Below are positions 55,241 to 64,000 of a stretch of 64,000 bases of DNA, piece after piece (position 1 is the stretch's first letter; each line of letters opens with the position of its first letter). A model generated the notes under the pieces. The model made no database searches. It worked only from the letters and a program-made list of their open reading frames with translations, and was not told where the DNA came from. Both the position numbers and the translations under genes were made by a program. Source of the DNA: Candidatus Pantoea persica (GTDB lineage Bacteria; Pseudomonadota; Gammaproteobacteria; Enterobacterales; Enterobacteriaceae); assembly GCF_013753875.1 (NCBI RefSeq), contig NZ_SMDS01000020.1, forward strand, positions 62,001 through 126,000. Direction: 5' to 3'.

Positions 55241-56731
55241 TTAGCGTCTGTTTTTCTTTAGGTGCGAGAGCAGACGCTTACGCTTGCGCTGCTGCGTCGA
55301 TGTCAGCAGGTTGCGCTTGCCGGCGAAGGGGTTGTCGCCCTCTTTGAACTGAATACGGATCGGCGTACCCATAACGTTGAGGGAACGACGAAAGTAGTTC
55401 ATCAGACAGCGCTTGTAGGAATCGGGCAGATCTTTTACCCGATTGCCGTGGATCACTACGATAGGTGGGTTGTAGCCGCCGGCGTGGGCATATTTCAGCT
55501 TCACGCGACGGCCGCGCACCAGCGGCGGCTGATGGTCTTCGGCTGCCATGTTCATAATGCGCGTCAGCATCGAAGTATTAACGCGTTTGGTGGAGCAGTC
55601 ATAGGCTTCGGTCACCGATTCGAACAGGTTGCCGACGCCGCTGCCGTGCAGCGCAGAGATAAAGTGCACGCGGGCGAAGTCGATAAAGCCGAGGCGGTAG
55701 TCCAGCGTCTCTTTGACTTCATCCTTGATCTCCTGCGTCAGGCCGTCCCACTTGTTCACCACGATCACCAGCGAGCAACCGCTATTGAGGATAAAGCCGA
55801 GCAGCGACAGATCCTGATCGGAGATGCCTTCGCGTGCGTCGATAACCAGCAGCACCACGTTGGCATCTTCAATCGCCTGCAGCGTTTTGATCACGGAGAA
55901 TTTTTCTACCGTGTCGGTGATTTTGCCGCGCTTACGCACGCCCGCGGTATCGATCAGGATATATTCGCGGTCGTCGCGCTCCATCGGAATGTAGATGCTG
56001 TCGCGCGTGGTGCCGGGCATATCGTAGACCACAACGCGATCTTCGCCAAGGATGCGGTTGGTCAGCGTCGACTTGCCGACGTTGGGGCGACCAACTATGG
56101 CCAGCTTGATCGGCAGACCGGTGGGATCGAACGCCTCTTCTTCCTCATCTTCCGCCGCTTCGCCGTTCTCTTGCGCCGCCAGCGCCGCCCAGTAGGCTTC
56201 GTTCTCGTTTTCTTCGGTCACTTCGCGTGGATCGATTTCATCCATCCACGGCAGCAGCACGGTTTCCAGCAGGCTGGTGACGCCGCGACCGTGCGAGGCG
56301 GCGATGGCGTGGATATCGCCCAGTCCCAGCGAATAGAAGTCGGCCACCGCCGAATCGGGATCGAGTCCGTCGGTTTTGTTCGCCACCAGGAAGGTCGCTT
56401 TCTGACGCGAGCGGATATGGTTGGCGATCTGCTTGTCTGCCGGCATCAGGCCCGCGCGCGCATCCACCATAAACAGCACCACGTCGGCTTCTTCAATCGC
56501 CAGAAGCGACTGCTCCGCCATGCGCGTTTCGACGCCCTCTTCCGTGTTGTCGATACCGCCGGTATCAATAACGATGAATTCGCGCCCTTCCACTTCGGCG
56601 CGACCATATTTGCGATCGCGAGTCAGTCCGGGAAAATCCGCCACCAGCGCATCACGAGTGCGTGTCAAACGGTTAAACAGCGTGGATTTCCCCACATTGG
56701 GACGCCCAACCAGCACGACCACAGGAATCAT
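55241..56731 (-). CDS. der: Der (EngA), double-domain GTPase for 50S ribosome assembly
   Basis: Der carries two consecutive GTPase domains and a KH-like domain and is essential for large-subunit maturation. The first P-loop [14 protein letters not shown] is at residues 9-22 and the second, [18 protein letters not shown], near 210. An acidic linker ([13 protein letters not shown]) lies between them. DTGGI and DTAGVRKRG are the switch II motifs. The basic tail ends [13 protein letters not shown]. 496 residues. It is 163 bp downstream of bamB. Intact. Confidence 0.96.
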   Translation of the reverse strand: MIPVVVLVGRPNVGKSTLFNRLTRTRDALVADFPGLTRDRKYGRAEVEGREFIVIDTGGIDNTEEGVETRMAEQSLLAIEEADVVLFMVDARAGLMPADKQIANHIRSRQKATFLVANKTDGLDPDSAVADFYSLGLGDIHAIAASHGRGVTSLLETVLLPWMDEIDPREVTEENENEAYWAALAAQENGEAAEDEEEEAFDPTGLPIKLAIVGRPNVGKSTLTNRILGEDRVVVYDMPGTTRDSIYIPMERDDREYILIDTAGVRKRGKITDTVEKFSVIKTLQAIEDANVVLLVIDAREGISDQDLSLLGFILNSGCSLVIVVNKWDGLTQEIKDEVKETLDYRLGFIDFARVHFISALHGSGVGNLFESVTEAYDCSTKRVNTSMLTRIMNMAAEDHQPPLVRGRRVKLKYAHAGGYNPPIVVIHGNRVKDLPDSYKRCLMNYFRRSLNVMGTPIRIQFKEGDNPFAGKRNLLTSTQQRKRKRLLSHLKKNRR

Positions 56732-56840
56732 AACAGTGCCTCAATACAAAAAAGAATCGTCCGAATGGCGTGATTATAACGGTTTTACCCGCCAGGTTCA
56801 GGCTGAAGGCGCAAAAAATACTATGCCTCACTAAAAACGA

Positions 56841-56868
56841 AACGGCCCCTGACGCATCAGGAGCCGTT
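56841..56868 (-). terminator. Hairpin after bamB
   Basis: Stem aacggc-cctga / tcagg-gccgtt with one mismatch and loop cgca. The minus strand continues TTTCGTTTTT. Probable terminator between bamB and der. Confidence 0.7.
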
Positions 56869-56893
56869 AAACGGAAGGCAAAACCGGGGCGGA

Positions 56894-58075
56894 TTAACGC
56901 GTAATCGCGTAAACCTCGCCGCTTTTCGCCTGAATGATCAGCTTATCGCTGGCGACCACCGGCTCGGTCTGGAAACCGTCGCTGTCCACTTTTTTCTGCG
57001 CCACGAAGCGGCCGTCAGAGGTGTTCAGCCAGTGCAGATAGCCTTCGCTGTCGCCGACCACCAGGTAGCCGTCAAACAGCACCGGCGCGGTCAGGTTGCG
57101 ATGCAGCAGATCGCTCTGACGCCAGATGGCGACGCCGCCGTCGGCGTTCAGCGCGATAACGCGATCGTCCTGATCTACTAGGTAGATGCGGCCGGCATCG
57201 ACAATCAGATCTTTCACGCCGCCGATTTCGCGTTTCCACAGGATCTGGCCGGAGCGCAAATCCAGCGCGGTCAGGTTGCCGTTATAGGCCAGCGCATAGA
57301 CCACGCCGTTAACAATAACCGGCGTGGTGTCGACGTCGTTCAGGCGATCAATTTCCGTGGCGCCGCTCGGCTGGGAAATGCGCTGCTGCCAGATCAGCTG
57401 GCCCTGATTCATGATCACCGCGCTGACGCGGCCGTTGTCGCCGCCAACAATAGCGCCGCCGAACGCGGTGGCAGGCGCAGATTCGCCGCGCAGCGAGAGC
57501 GCTGGCATGTCGAGGTTAACGCTCCACTTCACCACGCCGCTGCTCTGGTCAAGCCCCTGCAGCATGCCGTTGCTGGTGTGCACCAGCACCAGGCCGTCGC
57601 TGACCACCGGACGCGACAATGCTTCGCCCGCCACTTTGGTCTGCCACGCGATGCTGCCGTCGTTGCTGTTCAGCGCGAACAGCTGGCCGCGCTCGCTGCC
57701 GATATAGATATGCTCGCCCGCCGCGGTCACGCCGCCAGAAAGCAGCGCGGAGATGTTTTTCGAGAAGAAGCCGGTTTTCTCAGAGAGATCGACCTGCCAT
57801 TTTTCCTTGCCGTCGGAGGCATCCAGCGCCTTAACGACGCCGAAGCGATCCGCCGCGAATACGGTATTGTCCTGCCATGCCGGATGCAGGTTGAAATAGA
57901 AGTCGCCAACGCCGTCGCCTACCGAGGTGCTCCACGCTTGCTGAGGGGTAAACTGGTTTTCAACCTTCGGCAGCGGAGCCATTTTCACTACATCTTCTTC
58001 GCCGCTGAACAGCGAGCAACCGCTGAGCAGAGTGACTGAAATCAGCCCCGGCAGCAGGTATTTACGTAATTCCAT
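56894..58075 (-). CDS. bamB: BamB, outer-membrane assembly lipoprotein
   Basis: BamB is the beta-propeller lipoprotein of the BAM complex. The 393-residue product has a lipobox LLSGCSLF with Cys20 and eight PQQ-like propeller blades, with repeated WxxxxG patterns such as IAWQTKVAGEAL and ILWKREIGGV. Length is one residue from E. coli. It is 19 bp downstream of yfgM in the hisS-yfgM-bamB-der order. Intact. Confidence 0.96.
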   Translation of the reverse strand: MELRKYLLPGLISVTLLSGCSLFSGEEDVVKMAPLPKVENQFTPQQAWSTSVGDGVGDFYFNLHPAWQDNTVFAADRFGVVKALDASDGKEKWQVDLSEKTGFFSKNISALLSGGVTAAGEHIYIGSERGQLFALNSNDGSIAWQTKVAGEALSRPVVSDGLVLVHTSNGMLQGLDQSSGVVKWSVNLDMPALSLRGESAPATAFGGAIVGGDNGRVSAVIMNQGQLIWQQRISQPSGATEIDRLNDVDTTPVIVNGVVYALAYNGNLTALDLRSGQILWKREIGGVKDLIVDAGRIYLVDQDDRVIALNADGGVAIWRQSDLLHRNLTAPVLFDGYLVVGDSEGYLHWLNTSDGRFVAQKKVDSDGFQTEPVVASDKLIIQAKSGEVYAITR

Positions 58076-58094
58076 GCGCCCTCTCTTGACTGGC

Positions 58095-58712
58095 TTAGCT
58101 TAAGTTATTCATCTTCATCTGCATTATTTCCTTCAGCGCCGGCGAGGCGTCTGACTCCACGCCTTTGCTCCACGCGTCGCGCGCGCCCTGCTTGTCGCCT
58201 TTGCTCAGCAGCGCTTCGCCGCGGATGTCCGCTACAATGGCTGTCCAGCCATCGCCCTTGACAGCGTCAAGGGTTTTAAGCGCGGCGTCCGCCTGATTTT
58301 GTTGCAGCTGAATGTGCGCCAGACGCAGGTTAATCACCGCCTGCAGATTGGTATCTTTAGTGTTTTTCAGGCCGTTCTGCAGCAGCGCAGAGGCCTTGTC
58401 GAGCTGGTTAGCGTCTACATACTGCTTAGCCACGTCCATCGCCGCCAGCGCGCCGTAGGTGTTGCTGTTTTCGCTGGCAAACTTCGCCGCCGCGTCCAGC
58501 GTCGCAGGCTGATCCGCCGTCATGGCGCTGGCTACCTGCTGATACTGCGCCGACACCGCTTTTGACGAGCTCTCCTCATGGCTGGCAAAGTAGCGCCAGC
58601 CGCCCAGCTCGGCAATGCCGATGATCACGCCGACCGCCAGCGCCTTGCCGTTGTTGGCAAAAAAGCGACGTAGCGCGTCGACCTGCTCGTTTTCATTGCT
58701 ATAGACTTCCAC
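58095..58712 (-). CDS. yfgM: YfgM, inner-membrane ancillary SecYEG protein
   Basis: YfgM has one membrane segment and a periplasmic tetratricopeptide domain. It binds the SecYEG translocon and PpiD and hands outer-membrane proteins to chaperones. The 205 residues begin MEVYSNENEQVDALRRFFAN, with the membrane helix at about 24-42 (ALAVGVIIGIAELGGWRYF). The helix contains an unusual Glu and Arg. Start follows GGAGAGGGAT. Upstream is hisS, downstream bamB. Intact. Confidence 0.94.
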   Translation of the reverse strand: MEVYSNENEQVDALRRFFANNGKALAVGVIIGIAELGGWRYFASHEESSSKAVSAQYQQVASAMTADQPATLDAAAKFASENSNTYGALAAMDVAKQYVDANQLDKASALLQNGLKNTKDTNLQAVINLRLAHIQLQQNQADAALKTLDAVKGDGWTAIVADIRGEALLSKGDKQGARDAWSKGVESDASPALKEIMQMKMNNLS

Positions 58713-58751
58713 GCGATCCCTCTCCTTTCTCTGGTTGGTGCCGTGCCACGC

Positions 58752-60026
58752 TTACTGCAACAGCGTGCGCAATGCAGCAGCAGCCTCTGTCTGCGCCAGC
58801 GTTTGCTGATCGCCGCTGCGCAGATCTTTGATGACCACCTGACCGGCCTTCACTTCGTCTTCGCCAACGACCAGCGCAATGCGCGCACCCCACTTGTCGG
58901 CACGGGCAAACTGCTTCTTGAAGTTTCCGCCGCCGAAGTTGGTCATCAGCCTCAGTTCTGGCGCTTCATCGCGCAGTTTTTCCGCCAGCTGCATCGCAGC
59001 GGACTGAACGCCCTGGCCCGAAGCGATAACATAGACATCAACAACACGCGTCGGTTCAAATTCTGGATTGACGGCCTGCACCAGCAGTAATAGACGCTCC
59101 AGGCCCATGGCGAAACCGACAGCTGGCGTGGCGCGACCGCCCAGCTGCTCGACCAGGCCGTCATAGCGGCCGCCGCCGCATACCGTGCCCTGCACGCCGA
59201 GGCTCTCGGTCACCCATTCAAAAACGGTGCGGTTGTAGTAGTCGAGGCCGCGTACCAGACGCTGGTTGACGCGATAGGCGATGCCCGCATCGTCCAGCAG
59301 GGCACACAGCCCCTGGAAATGTTCGCGTGATTCGTCGTCGAGATGATCCATCAGCTGTGGCGCGTCGTTCAGCAGCGTCTGCACGTCAGGATTTTTACTG
59401 TCCAGCACGCGCAGCGGATTGCTGTACATGCGGCGCTTGCTGTCTTCGTCCAGCATCTCTTTATGCTGCTCGAGGAACGCCACCAGCGCGTCGCGGTAGT
59501 TGGCGCGCGCCGCAAGCGAACCGATGGAGTTAAGCTCCAGCCGCACGTGGTCGGCGATGCCCAGCGCCTTCCACCAGCGCGCGGTCAGCATAATCAGCTC
59601 GGCGTCGACGTCCGGTCCCTGCAGGCCGAATACTTCCGCGCCCAGCTGATGAAACTGGCGATAGCGCCCCTTTTGCGGACGCTCGTAGCGGAACATCGGT
59701 CCCATATACCACAGATGCTGTTCCTGATTGTAAAGCAGGCCATGTTCGATACCGGCGCGCACGCAGCCGGCGGTGCCTTCCGGACGCAGCGTCAGGCTTT
59801 TGCCGTTGCGGTCCTCGAAAGTGTACATCTCTTTTTCGACCACATCGGTCACTTCGCCGATGGCGCGTTTAAACAGCAGAGTCTGCTCCACGATCGGCAT
59901 GCGGATTTCGCTGTAGCCGTAGCTGGCCAGCACCTGCTTGAGGACGCCTTCAATCCGCTGCCAGATAGCCGTATCCGCCGGCAGGTAGTCGTTCATGCCG
60001 CGGATAGCTTGAATATTCTTCACCAC
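58752..60026 (-). CDS. hisS: HisS, histidyl-tRNA synthetase
   Basis: HisS charges tRNA-His. The 424-residue class II synthetase shows motif 1 near [20 protein letters not shown], motif 2 ([20 protein letters not shown]), the histidine-binding peptides [14 protein letters not shown] and [14 protein letters not shown], and motif 3 [14 protein letters not shown]-terminal anticodon-binding domain follows. Located between ispG and yfgM. Intact. Confidence 0.97.
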   Translation of the reverse strand: MVKNIQAIRGMNDYLPADTAIWQRIEGVLKQVLASYGYSEIRMPIVEQTLLFKRAIGEVTDVVEKEMYTFEDRNGKSLTLRPEGTAGCVRAGIEHGLLYNQEQHLWYMGPMFRYERPQKGRYRQFHQLGAEVFGLQGPDVDAELIMLTARWWKALGIADHVRLELNSIGSLAARANYRDALVAFLEQHKEMLDEDSKRRMYSNPLRVLDSKNPDVQTLLNDAPQLMDHLDDESREHFQGLCALLDDAGIAYRVNQRLVRGLDYYNRTVFEWVTESLGVQGTVCGGGRYDGLVEQLGGRATPAVGFAMGLERLLLLVQAVNPEFEPTRVVDVYVIASGQGVQSAAMQLAEKLRDEAPELRLMTNFGGGNFKKQFARADKWGARIALVVGEDEVKAGQVVIKDLRSGDQQTLAQTEAAAALRTLLQ

Positions 60027-60117
60027 GTTAAAATCTCTTAATGCAAAAAAACCTGTCCGGCCTCATACCTTATGAGGATGAAACCGCACAGGTTAGTGAA
60101 AAAAGTCGCCCCGCGCC

Positions 60118-61245
60118 TCAGCCTTCGTTTTCCAGCTGCTGTACGTTGATGCGGCGGCTCTTGTCCAGCATGGTTGCTTTAGCGCGAATACGCGCCTCAA
60201 GCTGGTCGATCATATTGTCATTGTCGAGGCGCTCGCGCTGGCGCACGCCATCCTCGTAAAAGCCGCTTTTCTTGTTGCTGCCGGTCACGCCCAGCGTCGA
60301 CACCTTGGCTTCGCCCGGCCCGTTCACCACGCAGCCGATAATGGAAACGTCCATCGGCGTGATAATGTCCTCCAGACGCTGCTCCAGCTCGTTCACCGTG
60401 CCGATCACGTCGAACTCCTGACGCGAACAGGTTGGACAGGCGATAAAGTTGATGCCGCGCGAACGGATGCGCAGCGACGTCAGGATATCGAAGCCGACCT
60501 TTACCTCTTCCACCGGATCGGCCGCCAGCGAAATACGCAGCGTATCGCCGATCCCTTCCGACAGCAGCAGGCCCAGACCGATGGCGGATTTCACCGCGCC
60601 CGCGCGTGCACCGCCCGCTTCGGTGATACCGAGATGCAGCGGCTGGTCAATCTGTTTCGCCAGCAGGCGATAGGATTCCACGGCGAGGAAGACGTCGGAG
60701 GCTTTTACGCTGACCTTAAACTGGTCGAAGTTGAGGCGATCAAGGTGGTCAACATGGCGCATCGCCGATTCAAGCAGCGCCTGCGGCGTCGGCTCGCCAT
60801 ATTTTTCCTGCAGATCTTTTTCCAGCGAGCCGGCGTTGACGCCGATGCGGATCGGGATATTGTTGTCGCGCGCGCAGTCCACCACCTGGCGGATACGCTC
60901 GTTGTTGCCGATGTTGCCGGGATTGATGCGCAGGCAGTCAACGCCATATTCGGCGACCTTCAGCGCGATACGGTAGTCAAAGTGGATATCCGCCACCAGC
61001 GGCACGTTGACGCGCTGCTTAATCAGCTTAAAGGCTTCGGCGACGTCCATGGTTGGCACAGAGACGCGCACGATATCGACACCGACGCGCTCAAGCGCTT
61101 TGATCTGGTTAACCGTGGCATCTACATCGGTGGTGCAGGTATTGGTCATCGACTGCACGGCGATAGGCGCGCCGTCGCCGACAGGCACCTTGCCGACATA
61201 AATCCGGGTCGATTTACGACGGATAATGGGTGCTTCGTTATGCAT
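60118..61245 (-). CDS. ispG: IspG, (E)-4-hydroxy-3-methylbut-2-enyl-diphosphate synthase
   Basis: IspG is the [4Fe-4S] enzyme of the penultimate step of the MEP isoprenoid pathway. Start ATG 61245 ([20 protein letters not shown]) with GGAGAAAG upstream gives 375 residues; the extra 16 codons upstream lack homology. Cluster cysteines are in [12 protein letters not shown] and in [10 protein letters not shown]. It follows rodZ after 37 bp, the usual order. Intact. Confidence 0.96.
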   Translation of the reverse strand: MHNEAPIIRRKSTRIYVGKVPVGDGAPIAVQSMTNTCTTDVDATVNQIKALERVGVDIVRVSVPTMDVAEAFKLIKQRVNVPLVADIHFDYRIALKVAEYGVDCLRINPGNIGNNERIRQVVDCARDNNIPIRIGVNAGSLEKDLQEKYGEPTPQALLESAMRHVDHLDRLNFDQFKVSVKASDVFLAVESYRLLAKQIDQPLHLGITEAGGARAGAVKSAIGLGLLLSEGIGDTLRISLAADPVEEVKVGFDILTSLRIRSRGINFIACPTCSRQEFDVIGTVNELEQRLEDIITPMDVSIIGCVVNGPGEAKVSTLGVTGSNKKSGFYEDGVRQRERLDNDNMIDQLEARIRAKATMLDKSRRINVQQLENEG

Positions 61246-61282
61246 ATTCTTTCTCCATAATTGCCCCAGGCGCGATGCAGTG

Positions 61283-62187
61283 TTATTGCGCACCCAATGT
61301 CAAGCGAGCAACCTGGTTAGTACGAATAAAGCGGCTCAAATCAACCGGCTGGTTCTGGTATTGCACCTGCACTGCGCGCGGCGCGCCGATTTTCAGGCGA
61401 TAGGGCACATTGCCGGAAAGCGCGAGTTTACCACCGCTACGTTGCATTCCGCTGAACAGTTTCTTACCGGTGGCGTCGCTGACTGCCGCGCCGGTGGTCG
61501 GCAGCTGGCCACCAGCGGCGGTAGCGGTTGGGCTGGCCCGGCGCCTGGCTCGGCGCAACCACGGCGTTGCCGGCCGCGGTCGCCGCTGGGAGTTGACGCG
61601 GCGGCGGACGCAGTGCTGCTCGGCTGGCTGGCGGCTGGCGCCGCCGCGCTGTTGATTTCGTCCGGCGCGGCAGGCGTGGCGGTTTCGTCGCTGCCGCCTT
61701 CCAGCGCGCTCGACTGACTGTTGTCGCCGCTGCTGCCGTTCTGATCAGCCAGAGAGACCAGATCGTCCTGGGAGGCTTTATGGTTCTGCCACCACCAGGC
61801 GCCGGTCAGGCCAACCACCACGAACAGCACCAGCCAGGTGAAAATCATCAGCAAGCCGTTGCGCTTTTTACGGCGCTTGCCCAGCGAGAAGTTCTGCATC
61901 AGCTCGATTTTGGCCGCGCACACCGGCGTCTGCTTCGCCATCATCGGCAGCAGTTCCTCTTCAGGAATGTGCACCAAGCGCGCATAGGAGCGAATGTATC
62001 CACGCAAAAAGGTCGATGCCAGATCGGCAGGCAATTTGTCCTCTTCAATATGGCGTACCGTCGAGAGTTTCAGGCACAGGCGTTCAGCCACGTTTTGCTG
62101 GGTCAGGCCCATTTTCTCACGTGCCAGACGCAGGCGTTCACCTGTGGAATGTACTGCAGAGTTGTCTTGATTGGCTTCAGTATTCAT
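61283..62187 (-). pseudogene. rodZ: rodZ with periplasmic domain frameshifted
   Basis: RodZ links MreB filaments to the elongation machinery. The cytoplasmic helix-turn-helix domain ([20 protein letters not shown]), the basic juxtamembrane segment ([11 protein letters not shown]) and the membrane helix ([20 protein letters not shown]) are intact. After the Ser/Ala/Pro-rich linker the frame shifts near 61600 and the protein would run to 61393 with an unrelated end. The true periplasmic end ([20 protein letters not shown] and [20 protein letters not shown]) is in another frame and lacks the MNFSADCWLEVT segment. In E. coli the periplasmic domain is dispensable, so the shortened product may still act. 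Confidence 0.85.
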
Positions 62188-62864
62188 TAGCTAAATAACG
62201 CTGGTACTGTATCGATTGTTGAAAACTTCGCGCCAACCGGTCGCCATAACGTGTAACGTCAGCAGCGTTTCCCTGTTGCGCGGCGAAACGTATCTGTAAC
62301 TCTAAGCTGCGCGCCGTAGCAGGCAGATGTTGCTGATAAAACGTCGTTAACAGTAAAGCACGGGTCGGCTGGCGCAGGCGCACTTTTTCCGCTTCATCCA
62401 GCAGCGCGTTGCCTTTCGCTAGATCCGCTTCCAGCGCCTGGCTCAGTGCCGCGCGCGCGGCCAACGACTGGTCTGCCTGCAGATAACAATAGCCCGACAG
62501 CTCCCACGCATCGTCGCGAGCCTCGCTTTCCGACGCCTGTATTGCCCGCTTAAACTGTTGATGCGCTTCGTCATACTGCCCTAAAGCGCAGAGAAACGCA
62601 CCGTAATTGTTAGCGACAAAGCTATTTGCCGGCGCCAGCCGCTGCGCCTGTTGATAGCGCAGCAGCGCTTCATTGCGCTGCTCCTGTTTCTCCGCCAGGC
62701 GCACCAGCGCCATCCGGTAGTCACGCGGCAGCGAAATCGCCTGCCGCCAGATAGTGCATGCCCAGCGCTAAACGCGTTTCCGCCGCCCCAGTTTGCGGGG
62801 CGCGGCTGACACACCCGGTTACAACAATCAGTGCCAGCAAGCTGGCCGGTATGCCCTTACCCAT
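62177..62864 (-). pseudogene. pilW: pilW-like lipoprotein remnant (type IV pilus stability)
   Basis: Start ATG 62864 (MGKGIPASLLALIVVTGC) with a lipobox VTGC, then LALGMHYLAAGDFAA. There the frame is lost and ten or more codons are missing; the text resumes as PRDYRMALVRLAEKQEQRNE. The remaining tetratricopeptide repeats (FVANNYGAFLCALGQYDEAH) run without break to the TGA at 62177, overlapping the rodZ start by 11 bases. PilW stabilises type IV pili. The rlmN-pilW-rodZ-ispG order is common in gammaproteobacteria. Confidence 0.8.
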
Positions 62865-62942
62865 AGCTTTTCTCCTGACAGTTTGCGCTGCGGCCAAGCC
62901 CGCCACGCGTGCTCGTCAGGAGAAACCTTTAGCTGCGCGGTT

Positions 62943-64000
62943 TTAGAGCGCCTTCACAGCGATCGGCTCGCCCGCCATTTTTTTGCGCAGGGTGCGTTTG
63001 GTGCGGTCGATCACGTCGCCCGCCAGCTGACCGCAGGCCGCATCGATATCGCCGCCGCGGGTTTTACGCACGATAGTGGTAAAGCCGTATTCCATCAACA
63101 CTTTAGCAAAGCGGTCAACCCGGCTGTTGGAGCTGCGGTCATAGGGCGCGCCCGAGAAAGGGTTCCACGGGATCAGGTTGATTTTGCTCGGCGTATCCTT
63201 CAGCAGCGCCGCCAGCTGATGGGCGTCGTCGGTGCTGTCGTTAATGTGGTCCAGCATCACATACTCGATGGTGACGCGGCCCTGGTTGGCGTTCGACTTC
63301 GCCAGGTAGCGCTTTACTGCGCCTAGGAACATCTCTGTGTTGTACTTTTTATTGATCGGCACGATGCTGTCGCGCAGCTTGTCGTTCGGCGCATGCAGCG
63401 AGATCGCCAGCGCGACGTCGATCATATCGCCCAGCTTGTCCAGCGCCGGCACCACGCCAGAGGTTGACAGCGTAACGCGGCGTTTCGACAGGCCGAAGCC
63501 GAAATCGTCCAGCATGATTTCCATGGCCGGCACGACATTGTTCAAGTTAAGCAGCGGCTCGCCCATGCCCATCATCACCACGTTGGTGATAGGACGCTGG
63601 CCGGTGACCTTGGCGGCGCCGATGATTTTCGCCGCGCGCCATACCTGACCAATAATTTCCGATACGCGCAGGTTCCGGTTGAAGCCCTGCTGCGCCGTCG
63701 AACAGAATTTACACCCCAGCGCGCAGCCGACCTGTGACGAGACGCAAAGCGTGGCGCGGTCATCTTCCGGAATATAAACGGTTTCCACCAGCTGGTCGCC
63801 GACACGGATCGCCCACTTGATGGTACCGTCGCTGGAGCGCATCTCTTCCGCCACTTCCGGCGCACGGATCTCCGCGATCTGGCTCAATTTGCCACGCAGC
63901 ACCTTGTTGATGTCGGTCATCTGCTCGAAATCGTTGCAGCAGTAGTGGTACATCCACTTCATCACCTGATCGGCGCGGAAAGGCTTCTCGCCCATGGAGA
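62943..64000 (-). CDS. rlmN: RlmN, 23S rRNA/tRNA adenine C2-methyltransferase (N-terminus outside window)
   Basis: RlmN is a radical-SAM enzyme that methylates A2503 of 23S rRNA and A37 of some tRNAs. The visible 352 codons include the cluster motif CALGCKFCS, the region [17 protein letters not shown] and the C-terminal catalytic cysteine in [15 protein letters not shown]. About 30 N-terminal residues lie beyond the right edge, since homologues continue upstream of [19 protein letters not shown]. The ATG near 63995 is therefore not the start. No lesion seen. Confidence 0.95.
   Translation of the reverse strand, partial: SMGEKPFRADQVMKWMYHYCCNDFEQMTDINKVLRGKLSQIAEIRAPEVAEEMRSSDGTIKWAIRVGDQLVETVYIPEDDRATLCVSSQVGCALGCKFCSTAQQGFNRNLRVSEIIGQVWRAAKIIGAAKVTGQRPITNVVMMGMGEPLLNLNNVVPAMEIMLDDFGFGLSKRRVTLSTSGVVPALDKLGDMIDVALAISLHAPNDKLRDSIVPINKKYNTEMFLGAVKRYLAKSNANQGRVTIEYVMLDHINDSTDDAHQLAALLKDTPSKINLIPWNPFSGAPYDRSSNSRVDRFAKVLMEYGFTTIVRKTRGGDIDAACGQLAGDVIDRTKRTLRKKMAGEPIAVKAL

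Noticed and set aside
55262-56773. Open frame of 503 codons on the plus strand
   Set aside because: Antisense shadow of der with no recognisable domain.

Overview
The window is chromosomal DNA of a GC-rich member of the Enterobacterales, most like the Pantoea/Erwinia side of the group. Gene order follows the E. coli stretch from ypeA-hemF-maeB-talA-tktB through dapE-purC-bamC-dapA, bepA-hda-uraA-upp-purMN-ppk-ppx and guaBA-xseA-der-bamB-hisS-ispG to rlmN, and the proteins align closely with E. coli. About half of the genes are broken by nonsense codons, one-base frameshifts, in-frame deletions or short tandem-repeat expansions, while the other half look intact. Dense but recent decay on a conserved backbone is the pattern expected of a bacterium that recently became host-restricted, such as an insect-associated Pantoea symbiont. 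That lifestyle is inferred, not seen.

Layout. 1-12400: ypeA (partial), hemF, talA, tktB and ansP are intact; amiA, maeB, ampH, ypfG, nudK and narQ are remnants. 12400-22200: yffB, dapE, purC, bamC, dapA and bcp are intact; ypfH, tmcA, ypfJ and gcvR are broken, and ypfN has a shifted C-terminus. 22200-28800: an accessory block in which everything is dead (GGDEF protein, phosphoesterase, complete ABC importer with LacI regulator, DsrE protein). 29400-36000: bepA, yfgD, hda, upp, purM and purN intact, uraA broken, and a 72-bp perfect palindrome after purN. 36000-45800: a dead pst-like phosphate transporter, intact ppk, frameshifted ppx, tehB, yfgG, and dead mgtE-type, YodC-like and DUF3750 genes. 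45800-55200: guaA, guaB and xseA intact, a dead protealysin/emfourin pair, a hok/sok-type toxin-antitoxin locus, and a PQQ glucose dehydrogenase gene with seven stops. 55200-64000: der, bamB, yfgM, hisS, ispG and rlmN (partial) intact; rodZ and pilW damaged.

What is kept and lost. Retained genes serve purine synthesis (purC, purM, purN, guaA, guaB), lysine/diaminopimelate (dapA, dapE), haem, isoprenoid precursors, pentose phosphate flux, outer-membrane assembly (bamB, bamC, bepA), translation and ribosome assembly (hisS, der, rlmN) and control of DnaA (hda). Lost genes are mainly environmental: sensors and regulators (narQ, gcvR, GGDEF, LacI), importers, extracellular protease, periplasmic sugar oxidation, cell-wall trimming (amiA, ampH) and a tRNA modification enzyme. 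ppk without ppx, and upp without uraA, are two half-lost pathways.

Small features easily missed include a 20-codon ypfM gene, a hok toxin gene with its Sok antisense region and promoters, a CTG start for hda, PurR-type operators before purC and purM, and a set of short tandem repeats (units of 5, 7, 8, 9 and 15 bp) that suggest replication slippage.
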